Shown here in pieces: positions 56,801-64,000 of a stretch of 64,000 nucleotides of DNA. The stretch covers positions 9,560,534-9,624,533 of the forward strand of contig NC_067119.1 of the NCBI RefSeq assembly GCF_021347895.1. Direction: 5' to 3'. A model generated the notes under the pieces. That model ran no database searches. It was given only the letters and a program-made list of their open reading frames with translations, and was not told where the DNA came from. The position numbers were made by a program, and so were the translations under genes. Each line of letters opens with the position of its first letter. Position 1 is the stretch's first letter. The stretch comes from Acanthochromis polyacanthus. Lineage: Eukaryota > Chordata > Actinopteri > Pomacentridae.

Positions 56801-58747
56801 TGTCATCATCAGCGAATTGATTTATCGTTGCAGCAAACCGTTCTACCTGTTCCACCCGCCATGTCCAGCAGCTGAGCTCCAGGCTGAGGGTGCATGACGT
56901 GCAGCAGCGTGTCCTTCCACATTCGATGAATCCCCAGACTCATGGCATCGTTCATGATGTCATACTTCTGCGCCACATTCTCAAACACCTTATACACTGA
57001 AAAAGCAACGACAGAAAAGAACATCGTCTCACTGGAAGTTATTTGGGGTGTATTTTATGCTGTGACTCGTGTAACATATACATTTTTCCTTTGAAGCTTT
57101 GTGTCATGTTTTGTCAGTTAATATATTCACTTTATTCTGTTGATACTTTATATGTTCACCTTTATTTTTAATTACAGACTCAATCTTCCCCAGTACAGAG
57201 GATATCAAACTTGTGCAAAGGTGTTCTGCCATTCTTCGGACTATTTTACACCTCCGTGCTTCACTGTCAGAGCTACGCATTCACTGGGGGAGCTCCACTT
57301 CAAACATGCTGACCATGATACATCTAAATAAAGAACATGCTCCCGATATACATGAGGCTTTGTTCAATATCTTTAATGGTACTTTAAGGTTTGTTTCCTT
57401 GCCCGAGTCCTTCATACTGTCAGAGCTGCCACAGAAAGCCTCATTTCTATTCTGTGCCAAGTCTGAGTCACCTAACTTTGTGCTTGTCAGAGTTAGAATG
57501 TGCAATTAGTAAACAGTTAGTGGTACTACTGTTTATTCTACACGTTCCGATTGTTGCTGCAGCTGTTTCCACCGGGTCTTAGCTGGTCATCGATTTTCCT
57601 GTATTCTTTTCAAAAGCCTGACGATTGCACTTTTCAAATCCTCTGGCAATTATTTGCTATGATGCATACATGAAGATAGACACAGCCCACAGGTAGAAGC
57701 AAGATCTGGTGTTCCCAGGTCATTTTACAAACATTCATGTAGTTTGGTTGCTCAGAAATTTCAGCTTAGTTTCAATAATCACTACTTTTCTCACTTGTGG
57801 GTCGATCACAGGTGTATTCACTTTTTTTGCATTGAGCTTCTCCTGTTGGGTCTGTGTTAGTTGTTGATTCTTCAAGTCAATTTGTAAAATAATACAGTTT
57901 TATGAGATGATACAGTTTGGAATCATCTCACATTCAAGTGATACTGCACTCACTTCTGTTGCATGTTGTACAATCTGCAGTAATGATCTGAAGTTGGGGT
58001 TCCTGAACAGCCACAGCTGAAAGAGGACTGACCCTGACAATATGCCACAATATATACTTCTGTATTATAATACAGTTCAGTCTCCGTGGGTCAGATAAAG
58101 TTTAAACCTTATTGCGAGACAACGCTGATAATAAAACTGAATGTGCGGGATGAATTCTGAAGTCATGCCACGCCCACACACGTTTTGTCCCCCACAACCT
58201 CAGTTTTTTGTTTGTTTTTTTAAAATATGATTTAAAACCAATTCGTATCCAACTATTTTAAAGTCGGCATTGACAAAATAAACCAAAATGCAAACATGCT
58301 AGTTGACTTACCTCTTCTTTACACACAAAAAAGTTAAAGGAATCACCTTACAAGTGTTTAAAGGTTTACTGAAAGTCACTAAACTTTCAATTATGGGCCG
58401 AATTGTCAAATAAAACCTCATGAATCTAAAACCATCTCAAACTCCGACCGCCGCCGTGTTTCTATCAACAAGGAGGCAGCGAACTCTTAAAAAGCGATAA
58501 TTCTGAATAATGTTTGGTACAGAAGCCAGGGGGCGTTTCTCTCACCTCTCTTCGCTTTCTCCGTCTCGGGAACCGTCTCGAAGCCAAAATGTGTACTTCT
58601 GTCCTCGGCTTCGTCACTGAAACATCGACAGACCAAAGGTCCACGACAGCAGTCGGACCGAGCTGCAGCTCCGGCGGCGGTCAGGGTGATATTTTTGTGA
58701 GAAAGACGGATCGCTCGGCGGACCAGCAGTCTCATGGATGCCGCCAT
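50735..58747 (-). CDS. coq5: coq5: mitochondrial 2-methoxy-6-polyprenyl-1,4-benzoquinol methylase (complete, 7 exons)
   Basis: Coding segments on the - strand are 58747-58546, 56996-56847, 56615-56397, 53414-53308, 52544-52456, 51871-51760 and 50836-50735. All junctions are GT-AG and the frame is continuous through 326 residues to TGA. Length matches vertebrate COQ5 (about 327, from memory). The N-terminal ~30 residues are Arg-rich and lack acidic residues, as in a mitochondrial targeting peptide. The UbiE/COQ5 Rossmann methyltransferase fold shows SAM motif [11 protein letters not shown] (~112-121), [29 protein letters not shown] and [14 protein letters not shown] charged insert between motif I and the VCDIN strand is as in animal COQ5. 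Reaction (family knowledge): SAM-dependent C-methylation of DDMQH2 to DMQH2 in coenzyme Q synthesis, on the matrix face of the inner membrane within the CoQ synthome. The gene is complete and shows no frame damage. Confidence 0.96.
50837..51759 (-). other. coq5 intron 6
   Basis: GT-AG intron. It holds the family C element and, at 51345-51370, the phrase TCAAACCTGCGGCCCGCGG known from fish repeats. No exon recognised. Confidence 0.8.
51066..51200. repeat. MITE-like element, family C, copy 2 (coq5 intron)
   Basis: Shares GAGTTTTCAGTATCAAA, GATCGCCATGGTAACCGATG and CAGCTAACCTGCTCAGGAGG with the copy at 46058-46295. It is truncated on the right. Confidence 0.5.
51760..51871 (-). CDS. coq5: coq5 exon 6
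   Basis: The acceptor is TCTTTTCAG and the donor CAA|GTAAGA; length is 112 bp. It encodes [20 protein letters not shown] and [17 protein letters not shown], conserved in COQ5/UbiE. Confidence 0.95.
51872..52455 (-). other. coq5 intron 5
   Basis: AT-rich with a poly-A run near 52125-52139. No exon or clear repeat recognised. Confidence 0.8.
52456..52544 (-). CDS. coq5: coq5 exon 5
   Basis: The acceptor is CATTTTTCAG and the donor CACG|GTGAGG; length is 89 bp. It encodes [20 protein letters not shown] and SKVNNPILS, including the family's motif III. Confidence 0.95.
52545..53307 (-). other. coq5 intron 4 with interspersed repeat fragment
   Basis: The stretch 52780-52990 (TACGTTTGTCTGTGAATCTG, then GATTAGATTTTGGGAGTGAT) resembles a widespread fish repeat seen in many introns (from memory). 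The remainder is unremarkable. Confidence 0.5.
53308..53414 (-). CDS. coq5: coq5 exon 4
   Basis: The acceptor is CTTGTCAG and the donor CAG|GTAACG; length is 107 bp. It encodes [20 protein letters not shown] and [15 protein letters not shown], the UbiE-family signature block. Confidence 0.95.
54840..55560 (+). repeat. Possible LTR-like or transcribed repeat with ZNF143/THAP11 motif
   Basis: ACTACACTTCCCAGAATGCA at 54853-54872 matches the ZNF143/THAP11 (SBS-type) promoter motif. It is followed by a 5'-exon-like segment. An AAATAAAA hexamer lies near 55485, followed by a C/G-richer stretch (GAGCCGTCCTCGAGTGCTTT) like LTR R/U5 ends. Repeat identity is inference; it could equally be a small non-coding transcript. 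Confidence 0.3.
54853..54872 (+). promoter_or_regulatory. ZNF143/THAP11-type motif
   Basis: ACTACACTTCCCAGAATGCA differs by about one base from the canonical ACTACAATTCCCAGAATGC. Inside coq5 intron 3, on the strand opposite coq5. Confidence 0.5.
56397..56615 (-). CDS. coq5: coq5 exon 3 (charged insert and second strand)
   Basis: The acceptor is CTCTTTAG and the donor GCTG|GTGAGC; length is 219 bp. It encodes [20 protein letters not shown], a polar segment, then [20 protein letters not shown], whose Asp is the expected ribose-binding acidic residue of the second strand. Confidence 0.95.
56847..56996 (-). CDS. coq5: coq5 exon 2 (SAM motif I)
   Basis: The acceptor is TTTTTCAG and the donor ACAG|GTAGAA; length is 150 bp. 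It encodes [16 protein letters not shown] through QLLDMAGGT, with the glycine-rich SAM-binding loop at its end; the next Gly codon is split across the intron. Confidence 0.95.
56997..58545 (-). other. coq5 intron 1
   Basis: A 1.55 kb GT-AG intron, AT-rich; no exon or recognised repeat. The 56616-56846 intron (231 bp) likewise holds nothing. Confidence 0.8.
58546..58747 (-). CDS. coq5: coq5 exon 1 (targeting peptide)
   Basis: The start is [11 protein letters not shown] in context AAAGATGG; the donor is AGAG|GTGAGA. The exon holds 67 codons plus one base. It is rich in Arg and Ala, with the first acidic residue near position 32, then a linker ending ETEKAKR. Clustered CpGs around the start fit a housekeeping promoter. 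Confidence 0.94.
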
Positions 58748-58750
58748 CTT
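58740..58750 (-). promoter_or_regulatory. YY1-type motif overlapping the coq5 start codon
   Basis: The - strand reads AAGATGGCGGC, an exact match to the extended YY1 consensus, with ATG inside it. YY1 sites overlapping the first codon are common in TATA-less nuclear genes for mitochondrial proteins (established knowledge). No TATA box is visible just upstream. Confidence 0.55.
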
Positions 58751-58769
58751 TCCTGATTACGTGAACTTT

Positions 58770-59400
58770 CTTTCTTCTTTTCGTTCTTTTTATTGGCGGT
58801 TGGCAACCAACTTTTAGGTGCATTTACCGCCACCTACTGGACTGGAGTGTGAGTCAAGAGATGGTCAGAACAGAAAGAAAAACAAAAACAAACAAACAAA
58901 CAAATATATATATCCTATTTCATAACCCCGTTGCCCTCAAATAATTCATTAAAACACCTAATCCTTCCTGTAACGCACTCCCTAAAAGACTACCTAATGT
59001 TAACTCCTGTTTCCTCTCTGCAACATTTATATCACCCTTCCCCAAAGTGTATTAATGAACATTAAAGTCCCCACACCATACAATTTTGTCTTGCATCTGC
59101 CCAGCTACGTTATTTAATGAAGCCAATATTAATTTATTACATGGGTTGTAGTATTAACTATTGTTATATTTCCACTGCAAAAATAATTATGAACATGTAG
59201 AACCACCAACCCATGTCTGCGAGTTAGGAGGATTCCCATTAAGCATTTCTTTCACACCCTCCCAGTGCAACCCTTTCACCCCAAGATATTTCTCTGCTGA
59301 TTTAACTATGATTTTTATCTTTTCTGTTTTCCTAAGCACAGCTGCACGCAATTTCTTTATAAATCACACACCAGCTGCAAGATTGCACAGGTGGATCCAC
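58770..59400 (-). mobile_element. Internally deleted LINE fragment next to coq5
   Basis: On the - strand the segment 59081-59061 encodes VWCGDFN, the signature of a LINE APE-type endonuclease, after a degenerate coding stretch. It is frameshifted or stopped within a few codons. Further along the same strand, 58855-58785 reads GTAGGTGGCGGTAAATGCAC, then GTTGGTTGCCAACCGCCAAT and a GAA-rich tail, a familiar 3' end of fish LINEs (from memory). The reverse transcriptase part is missing, so the copy is internally deleted and dead. Confidence 0.55.
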
Positions 59401-59477
59401 CTCACATTCCGCCCACACCATACCCACATTTTACCATGACTGGTCAATGCAAAGTAACTCATGAATGTATCTGTATA

Positions 59478-60674
59478 TTAATAAGCTGCTGATCCATGGC
59501 ATTTTACAGCGCCGGCCTGCAGTCTTTTCCCTACACTGCTGTGCGTCAGGATGAATGAATCTTGTGTTGACCCAGGCCACCATGCCACTAAATTTGTTAT
59601 GATCATGTCCGATGTACAAATAATTTGTACACTGATTGAATGTACATTTCTTCGGTTCACAGACAAATTCATTTTCACTCGGAGCCCTTACAGCAACATG
59701 AGTGCAGTCAGTTATGCCGATTACATTTGGGAAACCGGACATTGCTGCAAATTGCCGTTTAATGTTCTCCTGTTCACCCACAGTGTAAGGAAACTTGATG
59801 TATTGACTGGTCATGTTTATAATGTCATCCAAAACAGCTGGCATTATAGCACTGAGGGATGGTTGTGATATCCCAGACCTAAAGGACATCATGTAACTGT
59901 ATATCAGACCCAGATAGGATTTAGACAACAAATGTAACCTCATATATTCTTCATATAAAACACATACCTGTCGGCCAATTCCCGCTGGAAGGAGCCGGTG
60001 TCGCCAGAAACCCCAGAGTGGTCAGCTCCTGTGTCTGTACTGGGATGGCGTGGTTTGGGTGGGTGGGTTGGTCTAAGACGGCCCAGTTCAGCACATAGAT
60101 CCAAGAGTACTGCTCTAGGGAATCTGAATCGGCTTATTAGCCAGTCATCATCATGGGCCAGGAAATCCCCGTGAACCCTAAAAACTCTCTCCATTGTGCC
60201 CCATTATGCACGGCTGTCACCTGCTATTTATCAGCTTGATCAGCGATTGGACTGATTGTCACATGCCTTTTCCAAATTAATAATCAATCAGCGCCACTCA
60301 CCACTCTATTATATCATTTGAAGATGGAAGTTTGAAAAATGAACATAGTTCTGCAAATACAGTCGTAGGCCGAATGGTGCACTATAGGAACATCTACAAC
60401 AATGAGGGTTTATGATTATCTGGCTCTACAAGTCTAATATGTGATGACAATAAAGGTTTGAGATCAATCTGGTTTCAATTTACCACTTCACCCTCCGGCA
60501 CTGCCGTTCCCTCTGTCTCCAAAATGTGAGTAAGCAAGCATCAAGGTTGGCGCACCGGTGCGCACATCCTCACGTCAAGTTTGATTATATAAATCACAAC
60601 CTTTGAGTAGAAAGTGGCGTACGCCACTTTCTAGCCCTGTTTTGTGTGTACGCAAGCTTTATAAATGAGGCCCC
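59478..60674 (-). pseudogene. Broken PIF/Harbinger transposase (HARBI1-like) transposon copy
   Basis: Start near 60194 (MERVFRVHGDFLAHDDDW). The fold is recognisable from AELGRLRPTHP, GSFQRELADR, SGISQPSLS, IKFPYTVGEQE, IGITDCTHVAVRAPSENEF (the DDE-type catalytic region of the Harbinger nuclease) and WPGSTQDSFIL. A GTATGT...TTTAG intron is likely at 59879-59967, where related fish copies also have one (from memory). Inactivating damage: the frame is displaced between about 60060 and 60000 (two indels), shifted again near 59660, and the C-terminal third is missing after about 59480. The presumed 5' terminus is the segment 60649-60674, ending GAGGCCCC. Confidence 0.75.
60608..60633. repeat. 26 bp perfect palindrome
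   Basis: Symmetrical about the centre 60620/60621 (core GTGGCGTACGCCAC). It is 41 bp inside the presumed Harbinger terminus. Confidence 0.95.
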
Positions 60675-61096
60675 AGGTTTTTAACCAGCATCCCTAAAAT
60701 CCATGGAGTCGGCTCCAGAGAATGAAGGGAGGTCAACTTTTATCAACCTCCATCCAGATGTCCAACTTGATATCTTTACTTTGACATTTTTAGCACCACA
60801 AACCTTTAGTATCACACTTTATTATCATTGATTAGGACTTTAATGGAATACACCAGCAGATTTAGTTTTTGTTGAGAAACTTTATTCTTGTAGTCGTGGG
60901 ACTGCAGGATTTAAAACTGTTCCTCCTATTTGACCTCATGTTTATTAGTTTTAGTGAAGAAAATTATTTTAGTTGTCGATTAGTCTCTTAAAAAACAAAT
61001 AATGCAATGACAATAAATATTCTTTGGTAGTATTGGTGTAGTAATTGTAACATGACTACTACTAGTAGTAATGGTAGTACACTAACTACTGTTGCT

Positions 61097-61390
61097 ATTA
61101 CTAATAATAATAATAATAACTTTATTTGTAAAGCGCTTTCCGTCAAAGTGCTGTACACAGAAATAAAAACCAATAAAAATAAAAACAATAAAAACAGAAC
61201 AATAAAAAAAGACATCAGTTAAGTCAGTTAAACAAACAATTTAAGATTGATATATAAAAGAAAAGGGGTGGGTCTTCAGATTAGTTTTAAATACATTAAT
61301 GGCCGATGCCTGCCTGATTTCAGCAGGTAGACTGTTCCACAATGTAGGTGTCCGGAAAGAAAAAGCCCGTTCCTCAACCGTCTTTTTACA
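61097..61390 (-). mobile_element. LINE 3' end: ORF2 C-terminus, 3' UTR and ATT tail
   Basis: On the - strand 61386-61241 translates to ...ERAFSFRTPTLWNSLPAEIR...FKTNLKTHPF... and a stop, the typical C-terminus of L2/CR1-related LINE ORF2 proteins. A short 3' UTR follows with GGAAAGCGCTTTACAAATAAAG and an (ATT)n tail at ~61099-61120. Only the last ~300 bp are present, a usual 5'-truncated insertion. Confidence 0.7.
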
Positions 61391-61622
61391 GACCTACAAC
61401 TTGTAATCCTAGTACAAATGCTGATACTACTACTACTCCTTATATTTTTAGTATTACTAATACTGCATGCACAGCTATACAACAGCTACTATTAATCGTC
61501 TGATGTTTGTCAAGCTGCTAGTCGCGTTAGTGTTTTGCTAGTGGCTAACAAGTTAGCTCTCATAGACCGGAAGCTCTCAACAAGATTTAATAATGAAAAA
61601 AAGAGCCAAAAACTATTCTTAC

Positions 61623-61860
61623 CTATGAAAAGTCATTCCAGCTTTCCTTGTCTCAATCGTACGACGTGGTGTGCAACTGTATGCAGCACAGTGAGACGGC
61701 AAACTTATTGTTTCCGTTTTCACCCTGTCTAAATCAGCGGAATGCACTTTGCCCCCACTAGCTTAGCTTCGTAGCACGCAGATCAGAGGGACGTGTGGTG
61801 TCTACTTATATCTATGCTGCTAACAACATTAGCCTCCAAAAGTCGAGCTAAACTCCACAG
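61623..61860. promoter_or_regulatory. Candidate divergent promoter with two non-coding first exons
   Basis: On the + strand AACTCCACAG|GTAAGTG gives a strong donor at 61861. On the - strand TTTTCATAG|GTAAGAATAG gives a strong donor with exon end at 61623. The 240 bp between is richer in CpG than its surroundings and has no TATA box. Either side could be the untranslated first exon of a gene outside the window. Only the sequence pattern supports this. Confidence 0.3.
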
Positions 61861-64000
61861 GTAAGTGTTAAAGTCATCTTTGTAACTAGTTGTACTCTTC
61901 TCCACATCTGGAGAATATCACATATAAAGCAGTGACCCACATTACTGTAGTTGAAGTTACTGTAAGTTAACATCAGACTGTAACCTCTGATATAAACATG
62001 TTCTAACATCGTGTTTTAAAGTTGTTCTGTAAATCTTTCTTATTTTTTTAAGTTAAAGGCAGTTTGTCCACAACAACATATCAGCGAGGACATCATATGA
62101 GCTGGAACTGATCCACCAATTGCACAACTAATGTCCAACCAGCTGAGGTTCATCCGGTTTACAAAGGCCAGCATCAGATCTCTGAGAAGCTGGAATCTGT
62201 GAATTCACATTTTTTTGCAGGGTTAATGACTTCATTATCCAAATGCCTCTTGATTATTTTTAGCACCAATCGGCTGCCCTGAAGGCTGGGGTGAAATCCA
62301 GTGTATATAAACAGCTTTCAGCAGCATAAAGCCGCTATAATAGAAGGGAAATCTCCAGCATTAAACAGGCCGACACTTGCAATCAAAACCACTGAAGGGC
62401 ATAAGAGTGCTTTAATTGCAACAGGGTCAGAGACAATATTGCAGATCGAGGCGGATCAACTCAGGCAAGTTCCTGCATGGCCAGTAAACCTCATTCACAG
62501 AGATCTTTTTCAGATTCACAGAGGGAGAGCAGCTCCTTTTCCCCTCTAACAGGCTCTGAATCTGCATGACTTCAGTAGCCTGAGCGCAGAAAGTGGCGGC
62601 CATTGTCTTCCATTCTTCTCACTTTCTTGCTCTTACAGTAACCAGACACGGCCTCCTATTGTCCCATTGTTGCCTTAATTACTGGTTGACTCGGGTTCAG
62701 GGGGATCTTCTAACTCTGGTCTCTTTTCCTCGGCTATGGGAAGGTTGACCGGAGGGGGTTGAGGCATTTTCACAGGGACCCAGAGGAGCCACGATAAGGC
62801 ACAGTGCAGGATTAATGTTACAGCTGCACAATTAGAGCAAAACATTTTAAATTGAAGCATTCACTCGACACTTTTGGCAACATTTCTGTTTGTTTGCGAC
62901 TGAGAAAGATCATCTTACTAACCTGGCAAGCAAAAAAGCAAAACGTATCATTACCAGGATACTAAAAGAGTCATCTCACAACCGTTCACTGGAATTTTCT
63001 TAAAGGAAATCACACAATCAGATATAATAAAATGATAAAAAGCTGCAACAAATCATGGAATAACTGTCATCCAGTCAGTTGAATATTTTGTTTGCAGATA
63101 ATTCCCTCAGACTGTCCTTTAAAAGGTTCTGGGCACATTGAAAACCAAACTGCAACTAATTATTATCATCACTTATGATTAAACTGAAGCTCATTTATTT
63201 AAATAATCCATTAGTTACTTGAAGAAGGTGAAAAATGCCCATCAGTCTTTCCCAGAACCCAAAATGAAGTGAAGTGAATTCTTTCACAACCAAAAGATCT
63301 TCAGTTTACTGTCATGGAAGAGGAAAGAAACTAGAAAATATTCATAACTAAGAAGCTGGAGTAAGAGAATTTAGACTTTTCTACTTTAAAAACGTCCTCA
63401 AATCTATGAATTGATTCTCAAAGTAGCTAAACATCACATCACCAGTAGAGGGAGCAAGCAGATCATGCACAGATTGTTGTCCCATGTATCTCTAAACATC
63501 TTGCAGCTTTGTTTGTTGCTTATCTCCAGATGACTTTGAACTTTTGGGAGCATTAATAGATTTAATGCAACATTTGTGAACTTGTGCACAAATGTTTTGC
63601 TTCACAGGTAACGTCAGAAAACCAAGAGAGTTAAAGGAAACGTCTTCATGCCAAACCATGAGTCCGCTTTGCTGCATTTGCACCTCCATTGGCGCTCATT
63701 GTGAAACACTTCAGAGGATTATTTTTGCTCAGACTTCTATCAAAGCCGGCCCCGAAAAACACCTTTCATGAATTAAGAAACCATCACTGCAAACATCCTG
63801 AGCGTTCCAGCTTGTTACACGTCCCACCGTGTTTGTTTTGTTCCCGGTGTTCCAGTCGTAAAGCTGGACTCCTGCTGTTTCCTCTGAAATGTGCAGGTTG
63901 CATGCTTGACCTCAGAACAGAGGGGAGCCAATGGGTTACACATGGCACTGCGGAGCCCTCCCTCCCTCAATCTGGGAGTCATTTCACATATCTGATAGAT
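61861..64000. other. Right end of window, no recognised gene
   Basis: AT-rich, with no exon supported by homology and no clear transposon. If the donor at 61861 is real this would be the first intron of a + strand gene lying to the right. Confidence 0.5.

Noticed and set aside
59431..60194. A functional HARBI1 gene
   Set aside because: Frameshifts and loss of the C-terminal third; transposon-type intron and terminus instead of the vertebrate harbi1 gene context.

Overview
This window is nuclear DNA of a ray-finned (teleost) fish. The evidence is vertebrate-type split genes with GT-AG introns, long AT-rich introns, fish-type interspersed repeats (PIF/Harbinger and LINE fragments), dinucleotide microsatellites, and exon-by-exon agreement with two vertebrate proteins. 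No prokaryotic genes, operons, CRISPR arrays or rRNA/tRNA genes were seen.

Two protein genes are clearly present and converge tail to tail. The first, on the + strand, is znrf3, the transmembrane RING-type E3 ubiquitin ligase that removes Frizzled/LRP6 Wnt receptors and is antagonised by R-spondin/LGR. Seven of its coding exons lie here (4655-4777, 28290-28364, 30420-30551, 31907-32017, 33372-33539, 46514-46616, 46720-48458). The signal-peptide exon must lie left of base 1. The exons join in phase to 816 residues: remainder of the ectodomain, one membrane segment, a RING-H2 finger and a long Ser-rich cytoplasmic tail. A 3' UTR of about 1.8 kb follows, with AU-rich elements. The second, on the - strand, is coq5, the mitochondrial C-methyltransferase of ubiquinone synthesis. 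It is complete in seven exons (58747 down to 50735, 326 residues).

Region by region: 1-4654 is probably the end of znrf3 intron 1. 4778-28289 is a 23.5 kb intron with microsatellites, old MITE-like repeats and possible regulatory islands. 28.3-33.5 kb holds four small exons. 34.3-43.95 kb, inside the intron before the second RING exon, is a 9.6 kb tandem array. Its 38-39 bp monomers are organised in places into 192 bp five-monomer higher-order repeats, and it carries seven copies of a captured ~285 bp segment that looks like the 3' end of a DNA transposon. Kilobase-scale duplications within the array are nearly identical. 46.5-50.3 kb is the znrf3 RING/tail/3' UTR, and 50.3-58.75 kb is coq5. 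58.77-61.39 kb is a nest of transposon remains: an internally deleted LINE whose 3' end abuts the coq5 start, a broken Harbinger transposase, and a LINE ORF2 C-terminus with an ATT-repeat tail. 61.4-64 kb has no recognised coding gene but may contain two divergent non-coding first exons.

The most unusual feature is the higher-order satellite-like array with the captured transposon end. Next come a perfect 20 bp-stem hairpin in a znrf3 intron, a 26 bp perfect palindrome, and the LINE/YY1 arrangement at the coq5 start. Everything comes from reading the sequence; no alignment or database search was run.
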